A stretch of DNA of 64,000 bases, from assembly GCF_000190595.1 (NCBI RefSeq), contig NC_015167.1, positions 1,973,501 through 2,037,500 on the forward strand, given 5' to 3'. The notes under the pieces were generated by a model, which worked only from the letters and a program-made list of their open reading frames with translations, was not told the origin of the DNA and did not search any database. The DNA is from Cellulophaga lytica DSM 7489 (GTDB taxonomy: Bacteria; Bacteroidota; Bacteroidia; Flavobacteriales; Flavobacteriaceae). Below, one piece after another: positions 1-9,750 of this stretch (the stretch's first letter is position 1; every line of letters begins with the position of its first letter). The position numbers were made by a program, and so were the translations under genes.

Positions 1-482
1 GATACGTCATCAATTTCTTGTGCGGTAATTTCCTCTACATTAAAATCAAACGTAGTGCCGTAATTTTTTAAGTCGTTAATATCTGCATTACGGTTACGCC
101 CAAATCTATGGTCATATCCTATAATAATTTTTTTGGTATTGAGTTTATTAACTAAGATGTCACGAACAAATTCTATTGCGCTAAGCCTAGAAAATTCTTT
201 AGAGAAAGGATGAATAATTAAAAAATCTAAGCCTAAGTTGCTTAGTATCATTTCTTTTTCTTCAATAGTGTTAAGTAATTTAATATTACTATCTTGTTGC
301 AAAACCATTCTAGGATGCGGGAAAAAAGTAAGCACAGTACTTTCTATTTCTAATAGTTTGGCACTATTTATGAGTCTTTCTAGTATCTTTTTATGGCCAA
401 TGTGTACACCATCAAAAGTACCAATTGTAATAACTGTAGCGTGTGCTTTGTCGAATTTTGTAATGCTTTTAATTGTTATCAC
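1..482 (-). CDS. ribF: RibF, bifunctional riboflavin kinase/FAD synthetase (N-terminal part, runs off the left edge)
   Basis: The visible 160 residues are the FAD-synthetase (nucleotidyltransferase) domain. The motif GTFDGVHIGH near residue 18 is the nucleotide-binding HxGH signature, followed by the family block TFFPHPRMVL and, later, GYDHRFGRNR. RibF makes FMN from riboflavin and then FAD. The C-terminal kinase domain lies outside the window. The start is a GTG at 480-482 (reading MITIKSITKF); no better in-frame ATG is seen upstream. It is divergent from the protease gene at 531, with only 48 bp between the starts. Confidence 0.93.
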   Translation of the reverse strand, partial: MITIKSITKFDKAHATVITIGTFDGVHIGHKKILERLINSAKLLEIESTVLTFFPHPRMVLQQDSNIKLLNTIEEKEMILSNLGLDFLIIHPFSKEFSRLSAIEFVRDILVNKLNTKKIIIGYDHRFGRNRNADINDLKNYGTTFDFNVEEITAQEIDDV

Positions 483-530
483 GAGACTAAAATAATAAAA
501 AGACTATTTTTGAATATTAAATTGCTTTTA

Positions 531-2177
531 ATGATTACAAAACTACGCCTTGTTTTTTCAATAACCATATTATTTGGTAGCTTTTACGGTTTTGCACAAC
601 AGAATTATTGGAAAACTGGTAGCTTACAACATAATTTAGCGTCTAAAACTATACAAAATATAGATGTAAATAAAGCAAAAACGTTTTATTTAGATGAATC
701 TTCTTTTTCTGCTTCTTTACAGCCAAATATAAGTGCTAAAGGAAAAAAAGTAATGTATTTTCCTGATGCTAACGCAGAACTAAAAGCTTTTTATGTGGAA
801 GAACATGCAATTTTTGCTCCAGGTTTGGCTGCAAAATATCCTAATATTAAGTCATACATAGGTAAAGGAGTTGTAAATCCTAACCAAAGAATACGTTTTA
901 GTGTTTCTCACAAGGGTATACAAAGTATGATGGTTAATGCAGATAAGGAAGAAGCAACTTATATGCAGCCTACAAAGCAAAACAAAGGAGAATACGTTAT
1001 ATACAAAGCAAGTGCACACCAGCATAAAGATGCGTTTGTTTGTGAAACAGAATCTGTAATAGCTACAAGTAAAAAAGCGTCTGCAGCTAAGCAAATAAAC
1101 GACCAAACTTTAAGAACATACAGAATAGCTATTTCTGCATCTGGTGAGTACACAGCTTATCATGGTGGTAGCGTGGCAGATGCATTGGCAGCAATAAATG
1201 CAACACTAACTAGGGTAAATCAGGTTTTTGAGACCGATTTAGGAATACATTTAGAACTAGTAGCAAATACAGATGAGGTAATTTATACAGATGCAACAAC
1301 AGATCCGTACTCTGGTAGTTTAAATACGCAAGCCCAAAACACATTTTCTACAGTAATAGGTGCTGCTAATTATGATGTTGGACACCTTTTTCATCAAGGA
1401 CCAAACGGCGGTAATGCAGGTACTGTTGGGTCTGTTTGTGACGACAATTGGAAAGGTAGAGCATACTCTTCTCGCAGTACACCAGAAGGAGATTTATTTG
1501 ATGTAGATTTTGTTGCACATGAAATAGGGCATCAATTTGGGGCTAACCATACCTGGTCTTTTGATTCAGAAGGTACTTTGGTGCAAGCAGAACCAGCAAG
1601 TGGATCTACAATAATGGGGTATGCAGGTATTGCAGATGGCAATAATGTACAGAGCAATGGAGATGATTATTTTCATTATTATAGTATTTTTCAGATAGCA
1701 GAATATGTTAGTGGTTTAAGTTGTGGCGTAAATACTGCAATTACCAATAATCCGCCAGTTATAAGTCCTTTATCTAACTATATTATCCCTAAATCTACAC
1801 CGTTTGTATTGTCTGGTGAGGCAACAGATTTAGATACAGGCGATTTGTTAACGTACTCCTGGGAACAAATAGATAACGGAGTAGTAACACGTACTAACTT
1901 TGGGCCAGAAAATCCTAGTGGAGCAAATTTTAGATCTTTAAAGCCAAGTACAGAAAAAGAGCGTTATTTTCCTAAAATAGAACGTGTAATACAGGGTAAT
2001 TTAACACAAACAAACCCATCTGAGGGTTCTTCTTGGGAAACAGTTTCTGATGTAGAAAGAGATTTAAATTTTGCATTTACAGTAAGGGACAATGCAGTAG
2101 GTGGCGGACAAGTAGCCTCTGAAACTATGAATGTTAGGGTTGTTAATGCAGCTGGGCCATTTGCTGTAACATCATAA
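531..2177 (+). pseudogene. Reprolysin-like metzincin protease, N-terminal half, ended by an in-frame TAA
   Basis: This is a secreted zinc metalloprotease whose gene is interrupted. The start at 531 is chosen because MITKLRLVF begins a clear signal peptide ending near FAQQ; an open frame extends upstream to 393 but encodes no plausible leader. A propeptide-like region is followed by the metzincin zinc site HEIGHQFGANH (His330, Glu331, His334, His340) and a Met-turn (STIMGYAG). Residue 548 is followed by TAA at 2175-2177. The same frame continues without a shift to 4301, so one C-to-T change (CAA to TAA) would explain the break. The half protein keeps the catalytic domain but loses the T9SS sorting domain, so it would probably not be exported normally. 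Confidence 0.85.
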
Positions 2178-4301
2178 AGTTCTAATGTTGTTTACCAATC
2201 TGGCTCTGTGCAATTGGTAACTTGGGATGTTGCCGGTACTAATGCAGCGCCTGTTAATACAGAAACGGTAAATATATATTTGTCTATAGATTCTGGTTTG
2301 TCTTTCCCTACCTTATTGGCAGAGAATGTAGTCAATGATGGTTCGCACATAGTGCAAATACCAAATGTGGTAACAACAACAGCTAGAATACGTGTAATGC
2401 CTACAGATAATGTGTATTACGCAATAAATTCATCTAACTTTACAATAAATACCTCAGATGTTAATTTAGAGTTTGAAAAATTAACTTATAACGTTTGTCA
2501 GCCTAGCAACGTGGTAATACCTTTTAAGTATACTGTTAATAATGGTTTTGATGAGACCTCTACGTTTAGTGTTTTTGGAGCGCCAGCAAACTTAGGTGTT
2601 TCATTTTCTGCGCCTACAGCAGATACCAATAATACAGATGTAGACCTTACTTTGTCTAACACCCAAAATGTAGCGCCAGGAACTTATGAGCTTACTGTAC
2701 TTTCTAACTCGGTTTCTAACACTACAGGAGTGGTTGTTACCTTAGTAATTGGCAATACTAGTTTTGCAGATGTAGGGTTAATTTCTCCAGGTAATGGTGC
2801 AGCTGGTGTTAATATGAACGAAACATTACTGTGGGAAGAAAACGTAGCGTACTCTTCTTATGATTTAGAAATAGCTACAGATGCAGCTTTTGCAAACATA
2901 ATAGAAACTAAATCTACTCCTTTTACAAGCTATAGACCTACTAATTTGTTGGCAGAAACAACATATTACTGGCGTGTTAAGCCAAAAAGTTTATGTGCCG
3001 AAGGTACTTTTGGACCTGCATATACTTTTACTACGGCTTTAGTTAGTTGTAATACTAAACAGGCTCAAGACTTACCAAAAACAATACCAACTGTAGGTAC
3101 GTCTGTACTACAGTCTAAAATTACTTTTTTAGACGATTTACCAATTACAGATGTTAATGTTAGTGTAGATATTGCACATAGTTTTTTAAGCGATTTAACA
3201 ATAAGTCTAATATCTCCTCAAGGAACAAGAGTGGTGTTAACTTCCAATTCTTGTGGTGATTTTCAGGATATTAATGCTGTTTTTGATGATGATAGTCCAA
3301 GTTTTGTATGTGGCAGTGGAGCTAATGCGGCAATTGAAGGTAGTGTTAGGCCGTTAGGTTCTTTGGCTTCATTAAATGGCGAATCTGTTTTAGGTGAATG
3401 GATTTTAGAAGTTAAGGATGGTGCCTCTTCTGATGGAGGGCAAATAAATAACTTTAATTTAGAAATTTGCGTAGAAGGTTTGTCTAGGCCAGATGCAGAT
3501 AATGATGGTGTTTTTGATGATGGAGATGATGCTTGCTTAGGAACACCAAATGGGGCAGAGGTAGATGTTAATGGTTGTGCCATTTATAGATTTAGACCAG
3601 ATAATTTTGCAATTTCTATAGAGAGTGAAGCTTGTACCACTAGCAATGATGGAGAAATTTTTATTGATGCTGTAGAAGAAATTAATTACAGTGTAACCAT
3701 AACTGGTAACGGAGTTAATATTACAGAAGCATTTACAGATACAGTAAGTTTAGACGATTTAAGTGCTGGTACGTACCAAATTTGTATATCTGGTACAGAC
3801 GGTACAATTACTTATGAAGATTATTGTGTAACAGTTGTTGTTACCCAACCAGATGTGTTACAAGTATTATCTGCTGTACAGAACAAAACACTTAATTTGC
3901 AGTTAAGTGGTGCTAATTTGTACAATGTAGAGTTAAATGGAGTAACGCTACAAACTACAGATAAAACAGCTAGCTTGGCGCTTAAAAACGGTTTAAATAC
4001 AGTAAAAGTGTCAACAGGTATAGAATGCCAAGGGGTGTACCAGCAGCAAATTTATATTGCAGCAAATCCGGTAATATCACCCAACCCAACACAAGGCAAG
4101 GCTGTGGCTTATTTAGGTACTTTATCTGGCTCTGTAACGGTTACTATTTACACTTTAAGCGGACAAATATTAGAGCAGAAAGAATACGCTGTTCAAGACG
4201 GAAAAATAAATTTAGATGTATCTGCCTTAGCAAAAGGGATGTATGTAGTGTTGTTTGATGGAGGAGCGGTTAAAGGTGAAACAAAATTAATTAAGAAATG
4301 A
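2178..4301 (+). pseudogene. C-terminal half of the same metalloprotease: Fn3-like, P-domain and T9SS sorting domain
   Basis: This is the in-frame continuation of the interrupted protease. A GTG at 2208 could restart translation, but the product would have no signal peptide. Domains in order: beta-sandwich repeats; a fibronectin III-like unit (YDLEIATDAAF to YYWRVKP); a proprotein-convertase P domain (starting near DLPKTIPTVGTS, ending GQINNFNLEICVE); a thrombospondin type 3-like acidic stretch (DADNDGVFDDGDD); and a C-terminal type A sorting domain (VISPNPTQGKAV to the terminal KLIKK) used by type IX secretion. The uninterrupted gene would be 1256 codons. Its last base pairs overlap the next gene as ATGA. 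Confidence 0.82.
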
Positions 4302-4978
4302 AAAAATTACTAATGCTTTTGTGTCTATTATTGGCACTGTCTTGTTCTAAAAGCTCTCCAAAGCCACCATCATCACCAGAACTTCTTTTTCCTTTAAAAA
4401 GCTCTGAGTGTACTACTGGTATTACTATAGGTACAACAAATACAAGTGAGGTAGAGTTGCAGTGGAATGCATCTGCAAGAACAGATTTGTATGAAGTTAA
4501 AATAACTAACCTAAATACTAACTTAACACAAACACTAAGTACAACAGCCATAACACAAAAGGTTGTTTTAGATAAAGGTGTAGCCTATTCTTGGTTTGTA
4601 ATAGCTAAAAACGATGAGGTTTCGCAGACAACAGCCAGTGAAATTTGGAAGTTTTACAATGCTGGATCGCAAACTACATATCCGCCTTTTGCTGCGGAAA
4701 TAATAGCGCCTAAATCTGGACAAACAGTGTTTAAGGATACCAATAACGATGTAGAATTAGAGTGGGTAGCAGAAGATGTAGATAATGATATAGCTAGTTA
4801 CCAAGTGTATTTTGGTAGTGTTTCACCGCCTACAGATTTGTTAGCAACTAACGCACCAGATAATACAACAGTAAAAGTAGGTGTGGTAGCCAATACAGTG
4901 TATTATTGGAAAGTTGTAACTGTAGATGAAGAAGGAAACTTATCAGACTCTGGTACTTATGAGTTTAAAGTTAGGTAA
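4298..4978 (+). CDS. Lipoprotein with two fibronectin III-like domains
   Basis: A 226-residue predicted lipoprotein. The signal peptide MKKLLMLLCLLLALSC ends in a lipobox with the acylated Cys at residue 16. Two Fn3-like units follow, recognisable by the paired motifs ELQWNA/YSWFVIAKND and ELEWVAED/VYYWKVVTVDEEGN. The ATG overlaps the stop of the protease by four bases (ATGA), implying translational coupling and one operon. It may be a surface accessory of the protease. No catalytic motif is seen. It ends one base before the convergent pth gene, so there is no room for a terminator between them. Confidence 0.8.
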   Translation: MKKLLMLLCLLLALSCSKSSPKPPSSPELLFPLKSSECTTGITIGTTNTSEVELQWNASARTDLYEVKITNLNTNLTQTLSTTAITQKVVLDKGVAYSWFVIAKNDEVSQTTASEIWKFYNAGSQTTYPPFAAEIIAPKSGQTVFKDTNNDVELEWVAEDVDNDIASYQVYFGSVSPPTDLLATNAPDNTTVKVGVVANTVYYWKVVTVDEEGNLSDSGTYEFKVR

Positions 4979-5614
4979 TTAAGTGTTGTTAAAGTGGTTC
5001 ATAGTAGTTTTTATGCCTGCTAGTACAAAAGATTTTATAAGCTCAATAGAACGTTCTAAGCGTTCTGGCATTTTCTCTTGTTCTTCTTGGTTCCATTCCC
5101 CCAAAACATAATCTACCTGTCTGCCTTTTCCAAAATCGGCACCAACACCAAATCTATATCTGTTGTAAGAAGTAGTTTGTAATATGTTTTGTGTGTCTTT
5201 TAAGCCGTTATGGCCGCCATCACTACCTTTAGTTTTAACGCGTATTGTACCAAAAGGTAGGTTAATATCATCTGTAATAACCAATAAGTTTTCTAAAGGA
5301 ATTTTTTCTTTCTCTAACCAATACCTAATAGCTTTTCCGCTAAGATTCATATAAGTAGATGGTTGTAAAAAAAGAATAGTGCGCCCTTTAATTTTATATG
5401 TGGTAACAGCGCCTAATTTTTGTGGTTCAAAAGTTAAAGATTCTTTTTTAGCAAAGGCATCAAGTATTTTAAACCCAATATTATGTCTTGTTTCTGTATA
5501 TTCTGTGCCTATATTGCCTAGGCCAACTACTAAAAACTTTTTCATAGGATCTTTTTCTTCTAAAAAGAACAACGGTTTTGTTCTAAAAATTGATTTTAAT
5601 ATTTGTGCTATCAT
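4979..5614 (-). CDS. pth: Peptidyl-tRNA hydrolase
   Basis: Pth releases tRNA from prematurely dropped peptidyl-tRNA. Family motifs are present: FLVVGLGNIGTEYTETRHNIGF carries the catalytic His and conserved Asn, then PSTYMNLSG, ITDDINLPFG and KGSDGGHNGLKD. The start at 5614 (MIAQILKSIF) gives 211 residues including the short flavobacterial N-terminal extension. The upstream start at 5668 is rejected because it would run through the rplY terminator hairpin. MKKFLVVG at 5545 is a possible shorter start. It follows rplY on the same strand. Confidence 0.93.
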   Translation of the reverse strand: MIAQILKSIFRTKPLFFLEEKDPMKKFLVVGLGNIGTEYTETRHNIGFKILDAFAKKESLTFEPQKLGAVTTYKIKGRTILFLQPSTYMNLSGKAIRYWLEKEKIPLENLLVITDDINLPFGTIRVKTKGSDGGHNGLKDTQNILQTTSYNRYRFGVGADFGKGRQVDYVLGEWNQEEQEKMPERLERSIELIKSFVLAGIKTTMNHFNNT

Positions 5615-5635
5615 ATGTAACAAAAGCACCAAAAA

Positions 5636-5682
5636 TACAAAAGCATCCTGAAACTTGGTAAATTCCAAGGCAGGATGCTTTA
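5636..5682 (-). terminator. Hairpin terminator after rplY
   Basis: AAAGCATCCTG at 5640-5650 pairs with CAGGATGCTTT at 5671-5681, with an inner CTTGG/CCAAG stem. On the minus strand the stem is followed by a T-rich run. It lies between the rplY stop and the pth start, so pth may be partly insulated from rplY. Confidence 0.75.
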
Positions 5683-5700
5683 ATTTGTATCTGTAAAGAT

Positions 5701-6312
5701 TTACTCAGCAGCAGGAGCTTCAGCCTCAGCTTCTCCTTCTTCTTCTTCATCATCAGCAGCAACAACGTTACGAGATGATTTAACCTGTACAACAACTGTA
5801 TTGTCTGGGTGTAAAATAGTAAAATCATCATTTACTAATGAAGATACTGCTATGTTACCACCAATTTTTAATTTATTGATATCTACATCAAAGAAATCTG
5901 GTAATTTAGCTGGTAAAGCTTTAATAGTAAGCTTTCTTTTTCTAAATAATAATCTACCACCATTTCTAACCCCTGGAGAGTTACCTACTAAACGAACAGG
6001 AATATCCATAGTTACCGCTTTATCATCAAATAATTGGTAAAAATCTATGTGTATAATTCTGTCTGATACTGGGTGAAACTGAATGTCTTGAATAACAGCA
6101 TTCACTTTTTCTCCGTTTTCCAAATCTATCACAACTGTGTGCGCGTTTGGAGTGTACACTAAATCTTTGAACGCTAATTCTGGTGCTGAAAAATGTAGTG
6201 GTTGTTCTCCTCCGTATACTACGCAAGGAACCATTCCAGCATTACGTAAGGCTTTAGTTGCTTTTTTGCCCACGCTTTCTCTTTTTGATCCTGTAATTGT
6301 AATTGACTTCAT
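5701..6312 (-). CDS. rplY: 50S ribosomal protein L25/general stress protein Ctc
   Basis: A 203-residue L25 of the long CTC type, which binds 5S rRNA. The N-terminal L25 domain begins [20 protein letters not shown] and has the typical segment [13 protein letters not shown]-terminal beta domain (about residues 95-180) is followed by an acidic, Ala/Glu-rich tail ([17 protein letters not shown]), common in Bacteroidota. It sits between prs and pth, a conserved gene order in flavobacteria. Confidence 0.95.
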   Translation of the reverse strand: MKSITITGSKRESVGKKATKALRNAGMVPCVVYGGEQPLHFSAPELAFKDLVYTPNAHTVVIDLENGEKVNAVIQDIQFHPVSDRIIHIDFYQLFDDKAVTMDIPVRLVGNSPGVRNGGRLLFRKRKLTIKALPAKLPDFFDVDINKLKIGGNIAVSSLVNDDFTILHPDNTVVVQVKSSRNVVAADDEEEEGEAEAEAPAAE

Positions 6313-6357
6313 TATATATATTTAATTAATGTGCGAAATTAGTGTATTAGATCTATA

Positions 6358-7299
6358 TTACATTAAAAATTTAGAACTAATAGACGTATTGTTATGTACT
6401 CTAGTCATAACATCAGCAAATAACTCTGCAGATTCTACAACTTTAACTTTAGGACTTTGCTTTTTTAACGGAATTGAATCTGTTACAATAAGTTCTGAAA
6501 GTTTAGATTTTTCAATTTTTTCATAAGCATCACCAGATAATAAAGCGTGCGTTGTAATAGCTCTTACGCTAAGTGCACCTCTTTCCATCATAAGATCTGC
6601 TGCTTTTGTTAATGTACCTGCTGTATCTACCATATCATCTACAAGTACTACGTTTTTACCTTCTACGTTACCAATAAGCTCCATATGAGAAATTACATTT
6701 GCCTTTTCTCTTTGCTTGTAGCAGATAACAACATCACTTTCTAATGCTTTAGAATATGCATAAGCTCTTTTAGAACCTCCCATATCTGGAGAAGCAATAG
6801 TTAAATTGTCTAGTTTTAAACTTTTTAAGTACGGTAAAAATAATGTAGAGGCAAATAAATGGTCTACAGGTTTTTCAAAGAAACCTTGTATTTGGTCTGC
6901 GTGCAAGTCCATTGTAATAATCCTTGTTGCACCAGCTGTTTCTAACATTTTAGCTACTAATTTAGCAGCAATAGGTACTCTAGGTTTGTCTTTACGGTCT
7001 TGTCTTGCCCAACCAAAGTATGGCATAACAGCTGTAATGTGTCTTGCAGATGCTCTTTTAGCTGCATCTAACATTAAAAGCATTTCCATTAAGTTTTCTG
7101 AGCTTGGATTTGTAGATCCAATAATAAAAACTCTTGCGCCACGAACAGACTCTTCAAAAGAAGGCTGAAACTCGCCATCACTATATCTAGAGAATTTTAC
7201 TTTTCCTAAGTCAGATCCAAATGATTTGGCAATTTTTTCAGCTAAAGCAGTACTTTGTGTACAGGCAAAAATTTTAGGTTCTGGGACTGTGTATGACAT
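6358..7299 (-). CDS. prs: Ribose-phosphate pyrophosphokinase
   Basis: Makes PRPP from ribose 5-phosphate and ATP for nucleotide, His and Trp synthesis. The 313-residue length is usual. Diagnostic segments are RYSDGEFQPSFEESVRG, the ATP-binding stretch YFGWARQDRKDKPRVP, the metal-binding DLHADQIQGFF, and the PRPP loop VLVDDMVDTAGT. The start at 7299 (MSYTVPEPK) fits. A TAnnTTTG-like box lies 67 bp upstream. rplY follows 45 bp downstream, so the two are probably cotranscribed. Confidence 0.96.
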   Translation of the reverse strand: MSYTVPEPKIFACTQSTALAEKIAKSFGSDLGKVKFSRYSDGEFQPSFEESVRGARVFIIGSTNPSSENLMEMLLMLDAAKRASARHITAVMPYFGWARQDRKDKPRVPIAAKLVAKMLETAGATRIITMDLHADQIQGFFEKPVDHLFASTLFLPYLKSLKLDNLTIASPDMGGSKRAYAYSKALESDVVICYKQREKANVISHMELIGNVEGKNVVLVDDMVDTAGTLTKAADLMMERGALSVRAITTHALLSGDAYEKIEKSKLSELIVTDSIPLKKQSPKVKVVESAELFADVMTRVHNNTSISSKFLM

Positions 7300-7365
7300 T
7301 GTTGTGTTGTTGATTTCTATGTTGGTCGTTATCAGTATTTTAAATACCTTTTTTTAAACGAGGTG

Positions 7366-7373
7366 CAAATTTA
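7366..7373 (-). promoter_or_regulatory. Possible -7 box of the prs promoter
   Basis: On the minus strand the octamer reads TAAATTTG, matching the Bacteroidota -7 consensus TAnnTTTG. No clear TTG -33 element is visible at the right distance, so confidence is modest. Confidence 0.4.
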
Positions 7374-7414
7374 TAAATTTATTTGTGAAGCTAAAGGATA
7401 ATTGTTTTTATTTT

Positions 7415-7447
7415 TTGTAAAATAATTAGAAATTATTTTTACTTTTG
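7415..7447 (+). promoter_or_regulatory. Promoter of tRNA-Leu
   Basis: TTG at 7415-7417 and TACTTTTG at 7440-7447 match the Bacteroidota -33/-7 pair with 22 bp between them. The tRNA begins 16 bp after the -7 box. Confidence 0.6.
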
Positions 7448-7462
7448 CAGCCCGTTACAATT

Positions 7463-7542
7463 GCTCGAGTGGCGGAACTGGTAGACGCGCTGGATTCAAA
7501 ATCCAGTTCTTCGGAGTGTGGGTTCGATTCCCACCTCGAGTA
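7463..7542 (+). tRNA. tRNA-Leu (anticodon CAA)
   Basis: Acceptor stem GCTCGAG pairs with CTCGAGT (one G-T pair) followed by discriminator A. The D arm contains GGCGGAACTGGTAGACGC. The anticodon stem CTGGA/TCCAG encloses loop TTCAAAA, giving anticodon CAA, which reads UUG. The T arm is GTGGG TTCGATT CCCAC. The variable arm is compact for a class II tRNA. CCA is not encoded. It is monocistronic with its own promoter and terminator. Confidence 0.96.
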
Positions 7543-7546
7543 CAAT

Positions 7547-7580
7547 AAAAAAGCCTTGATAGTGATATCAAGGCTTTTTA
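7547..7580. terminator. Bidirectional hairpin after tRNA-Leu
   Basis: AAAAGCCTTGATA and TATCAAGGCTTTT form a perfect stem around GTGA, with T-runs on both strands. It can end the tRNA transcript and the convergent lipoprotein gene at 7592. Confidence 0.85.
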
Positions 7581-7591
7581 GATTTTTAGAC

Positions 7592-8080
7592 TTATTCTGT
7601 TATAAATATTAAAGATATTTTATAGTTGTCTTTGTCTCCACTAGCAAATACCATTCTGTTTTCTGTTAGCTCTATAAGTTGTAAGGTAAAAGAAGTACTT
7701 TTAACAAGATCTTCAGTTACTTCGCCTCTTATTATAGTTATGTATAAACGCCCTTCATCTTCATAAAAACTATATTCTGCTTCGGCAATTTCGTTATCTC
7801 CGTAGTAACAATTTTCTAATCCCGTTGCTACTTCTATAATTCCGTCTTGTTTAAAAGTGTAAATATCATCTACAAGACAATCGTTTTGTTCACTTTTTTG
7901 TTTAGAATTGTAATCAATATAATACGCTTCTAATTTCCAGGCTTTAGAGCTGTTATTGTGTAAAATGGTTAAATCTTCTGACGAGTATAGTTCTTGGCTG
8001 GCATCATCATCATCACTACTGCAAGAAACTGTAATTATTAAAATAAATAGTGATAAGATTAATAATTTAAAGTTATTCAT
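7592..8080 (-). CDS. Small lipoprotein, lipocalin-like, unknown function
   Basis: A 162-residue protein with a signal peptide and lipobox (ITVSCSSDDDD, Cys at residue 20), so it is an outer-membrane or periplasmic lipoprotein. The acidic DDDD after the lipidated Cys is typical of flavobacterial surface lipoproteins. The body has the pattern SSKAWKLEAYYID to YTFKQDGIIEV and ends in alternating beta strands, similar to flavobacterial lipocalin-like proteins. That similarity is inferred from pattern only. No substrate is suggested by its neighbours. Confidence 0.7.
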   Translation of the reverse strand: MNNFKLLILSLFILIITVSCSSDDDDASQELYSSEDLTILHNNSSKAWKLEAYYIDYNSKQKSEQNDCLVDDIYTFKQDGIIEVATGLENCYYGDNEIAEAEYSFYEDEGRLYITIIRGEVTEDLVKSTSFTLQLIELTENRMVFASGDKDNYKISLIFITE

Positions 8081-8143
8081 AACATAAGATTTTTGGTTCT
8101 GTGTGTCTTAACCAATTATTGTACCACTTACGTATTTATAAGT

Positions 8144-9079
8144 TTAGTTTTTAATTATATTTAATTTGGTAACATATATTTTACTTAAACCATTTTTGCT
8201 CTCTTTTATATAGTTTTTAAAGTCTAAAACTTTTTTAAACTCTTGAGGCTTAATGTTTTTTCTTTTGCTAGTGAAGTATAATTTTTGATTTTTTTCATCA
8301 TAAAAAGGGCAATACTCCATATATTTTGTGTTTATAGGAAGCCCTAAGTTTTTAGCTTTTGACCAGTTGTTATTTTTGTCTTTTTTAGAAATGTATAAAT
8401 CCCCACTTCCTTGACCGTCTTTGGCATTGTATTTTGTGAATAGTAAAAAGTCTTCAGATTTAGAGATAAATGCATTAAACTCATAACCATCACTATTAAT
8501 ATTTTTGTTTAAAAGAACGGGTTCTTGGTATTTGCCTTGTTTCCATTCGCAAAAATAAATATCATCTTTACCTAATCCTTTAGGAGAAGCCATTGTAAAA
8601 TATAAATTATTAGTACTGCTTACGGTAGGGTAAAATTCATCTAAACTAGAGTTTACTGGTGTTCCTAAGTTTTTTGGATTAGACCAACCGTTATTTTTGG
8701 TATCCCTATCTACATACCAAATATCAAAATCTTTTTTTTGACTACTAGAGTTGTTTAAAGGCCTGTCTGACACAAAAAATAGTCTGTTTTGATCTGGAGT
8801 TAAAAATGGCTCTAAATACATAAACTCATCACAAAAGGGTAGTAGTTCTGGCTCTAACCATTTGTTGCCTTCTTTTTTTAGTGTGGCTATCTGAGAAATT
8901 CCACCATCTGGACTTTGTATTGTAAAATAGGCTTCATTACCGTTATTAGAAATGCAAAAATCACGTACGTTGTAGAACTGATTTAGCTTTTTATTAAACG
9001 TTGTAATTTCATTTTCAGTTTGGGCACTTAATAAATTAGAAAATAAAAATAGAGCAAGTAGTAATTTAATTTTTCTCAT
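8144..9079 (-). CDS. Secreted PD40/WD40-like beta-propeller protein
   Basis: Residues 1-19 (MRKIKLLLALFLFSNLLSA) form a signal peptide, which sets the start at 9079 rather than further upstream. The rest repeats PD40-type blades: AYFTIQSPDGG, RLFFVSDRPL, DIWYVDRD, LYFTMASPKG, DDIYFCEWKQG, GDLYISKKDK, LYFTSKRKN. Such blades occur in TolB-like and OmpA-associated proteins. No OmpA or peptidoglycan-binding domain follows, so this is a stand-alone periplasmic propeller of unknown ligand. Confidence 0.75.
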   Translation of the reverse strand: MRKIKLLLALFLFSNLLSAQTENEITTFNKKLNQFYNVRDFCISNNGNEAYFTIQSPDGGISQIATLKKEGNKWLEPELLPFCDEFMYLEPFLTPDQNRLFFVSDRPLNNSSSQKKDFDIWYVDRDTKNNGWSNPKNLGTPVNSSLDEFYPTVSSTNNLYFTMASPKGLGKDDIYFCEWKQGKYQEPVLLNKNINSDGYEFNAFISKSEDFLLFTKYNAKDGQGSGDLYISKKDKNNNWSKAKNLGLPINTKYMEYCPFYDEKNQKLYFTSKRKNIKPQEFKKVLDFKNYIKESKNGLSKIYVTKLNIIKN

Positions 9080-9099
9080 AGTTTTTTTAATATAAGCCA

Positions 9100-9143
9100 A
9101 AAAAAATCCGAAGCTCAGGAACGCGTGCAACGAAGCTTCGGAA
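9100..9143 (-). terminator. Terminator after the cupin gene
   Basis: TCCGAAGCT (9107-9115) pairs with AGCTTCGGA (9134-9142); on the minus strand the stem is followed by eight Ts. It lies downstream of the cupin stop at 9194. Confidence 0.7.
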
Positions 9144-9193
9144 ATTTTAATAAATAGTTTACTGTTTACTTATAAAACAGCGTTTTTTAAGTG

Positions 9194-9568
9194 TTACTTC
9201 TTATCTCCAAAATAAGAAACACCGCCACCGCTTAAAAAATCTTCTCTAACAGGGCTAAACGTGTCAATAAGCATACCTTCTTCTAGGCAAACAGCGCTAT
9301 GCAGTAAATTTGGTTCTATATAAACCCCATCTCCTGCTTCAACAATTTTCTTTTCACCATCAATTTCAAACTCAAACTTACCAGATACACAATAGGTAGC
9401 TTGTGTGTGAAAGTGTTGGTGTGGAGCACCTAGTGCACCTTTTTCAAACTTTACTTTTACCATCATAATTTGGTTGTCATACCCTAAGAATTTTCTTGAC
9501 ACTCCTCCGCCAAGTTCTTCCCATTCCAAATCTTTTGTGGCAATAAACTTTTTACTAAATCGTTCCAT
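9194..9568 (-). CDS. Cupin-domain protein, KdgF-like
   Basis: A single-domain cupin of 124 residues. Cupin motif 1 is APHQHFHTQATYCVSGKFEF and motif 2 is EPNLLHSAVCLEEG, retaining metal-binding histidines. The ending IDTFSPVREDFL is typical of the KdgF-type cupins that help linearise 4,5-unsaturated uronates in pectin and alginate breakdown. Here there is no uronate pathway next to it, so the substrate assignment is only a family-level suggestion. Confidence 0.75.
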   Translation of the reverse strand: MERFSKKFIATKDLEWEELGGGVSRKFLGYDNQIMMVKVKFEKGALGAPHQHFHTQATYCVSGKFEFEIDGEKKIVEAGDGVYIEPNLLHSAVCLEEGMLIDTFSPVREDFLSGGGVSYFGDKK

Positions 9569-9750
9569 TTTATTTTATACTTTTTAATGATTTTAGCAAT
9601 ATAATTTATTTTTAAAAAAGTATGGAGTAATGTATTAGAAACTTTTTAAGTAAATGGGTGTAAAACCGGGTTTGTTATAAACCGTACATATTTAGCAGCT
9701 ATTGTTTTTTGTATTCTGTTTTACGCTTTAGTGGTATTGTTAGTTAATTA

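Noticed and set aside
393-530. Upstream extension of the metalloprotease reading frame
   Set aside because: It overlaps the ribF start region and encodes no signal; the signal peptide begins at 531.
5615-5668. Longer N-terminus for peptidyl-tRNA hydrolase
   Set aside because: It would translate through the rplY terminator hairpin; the start at 5614 fits the family.
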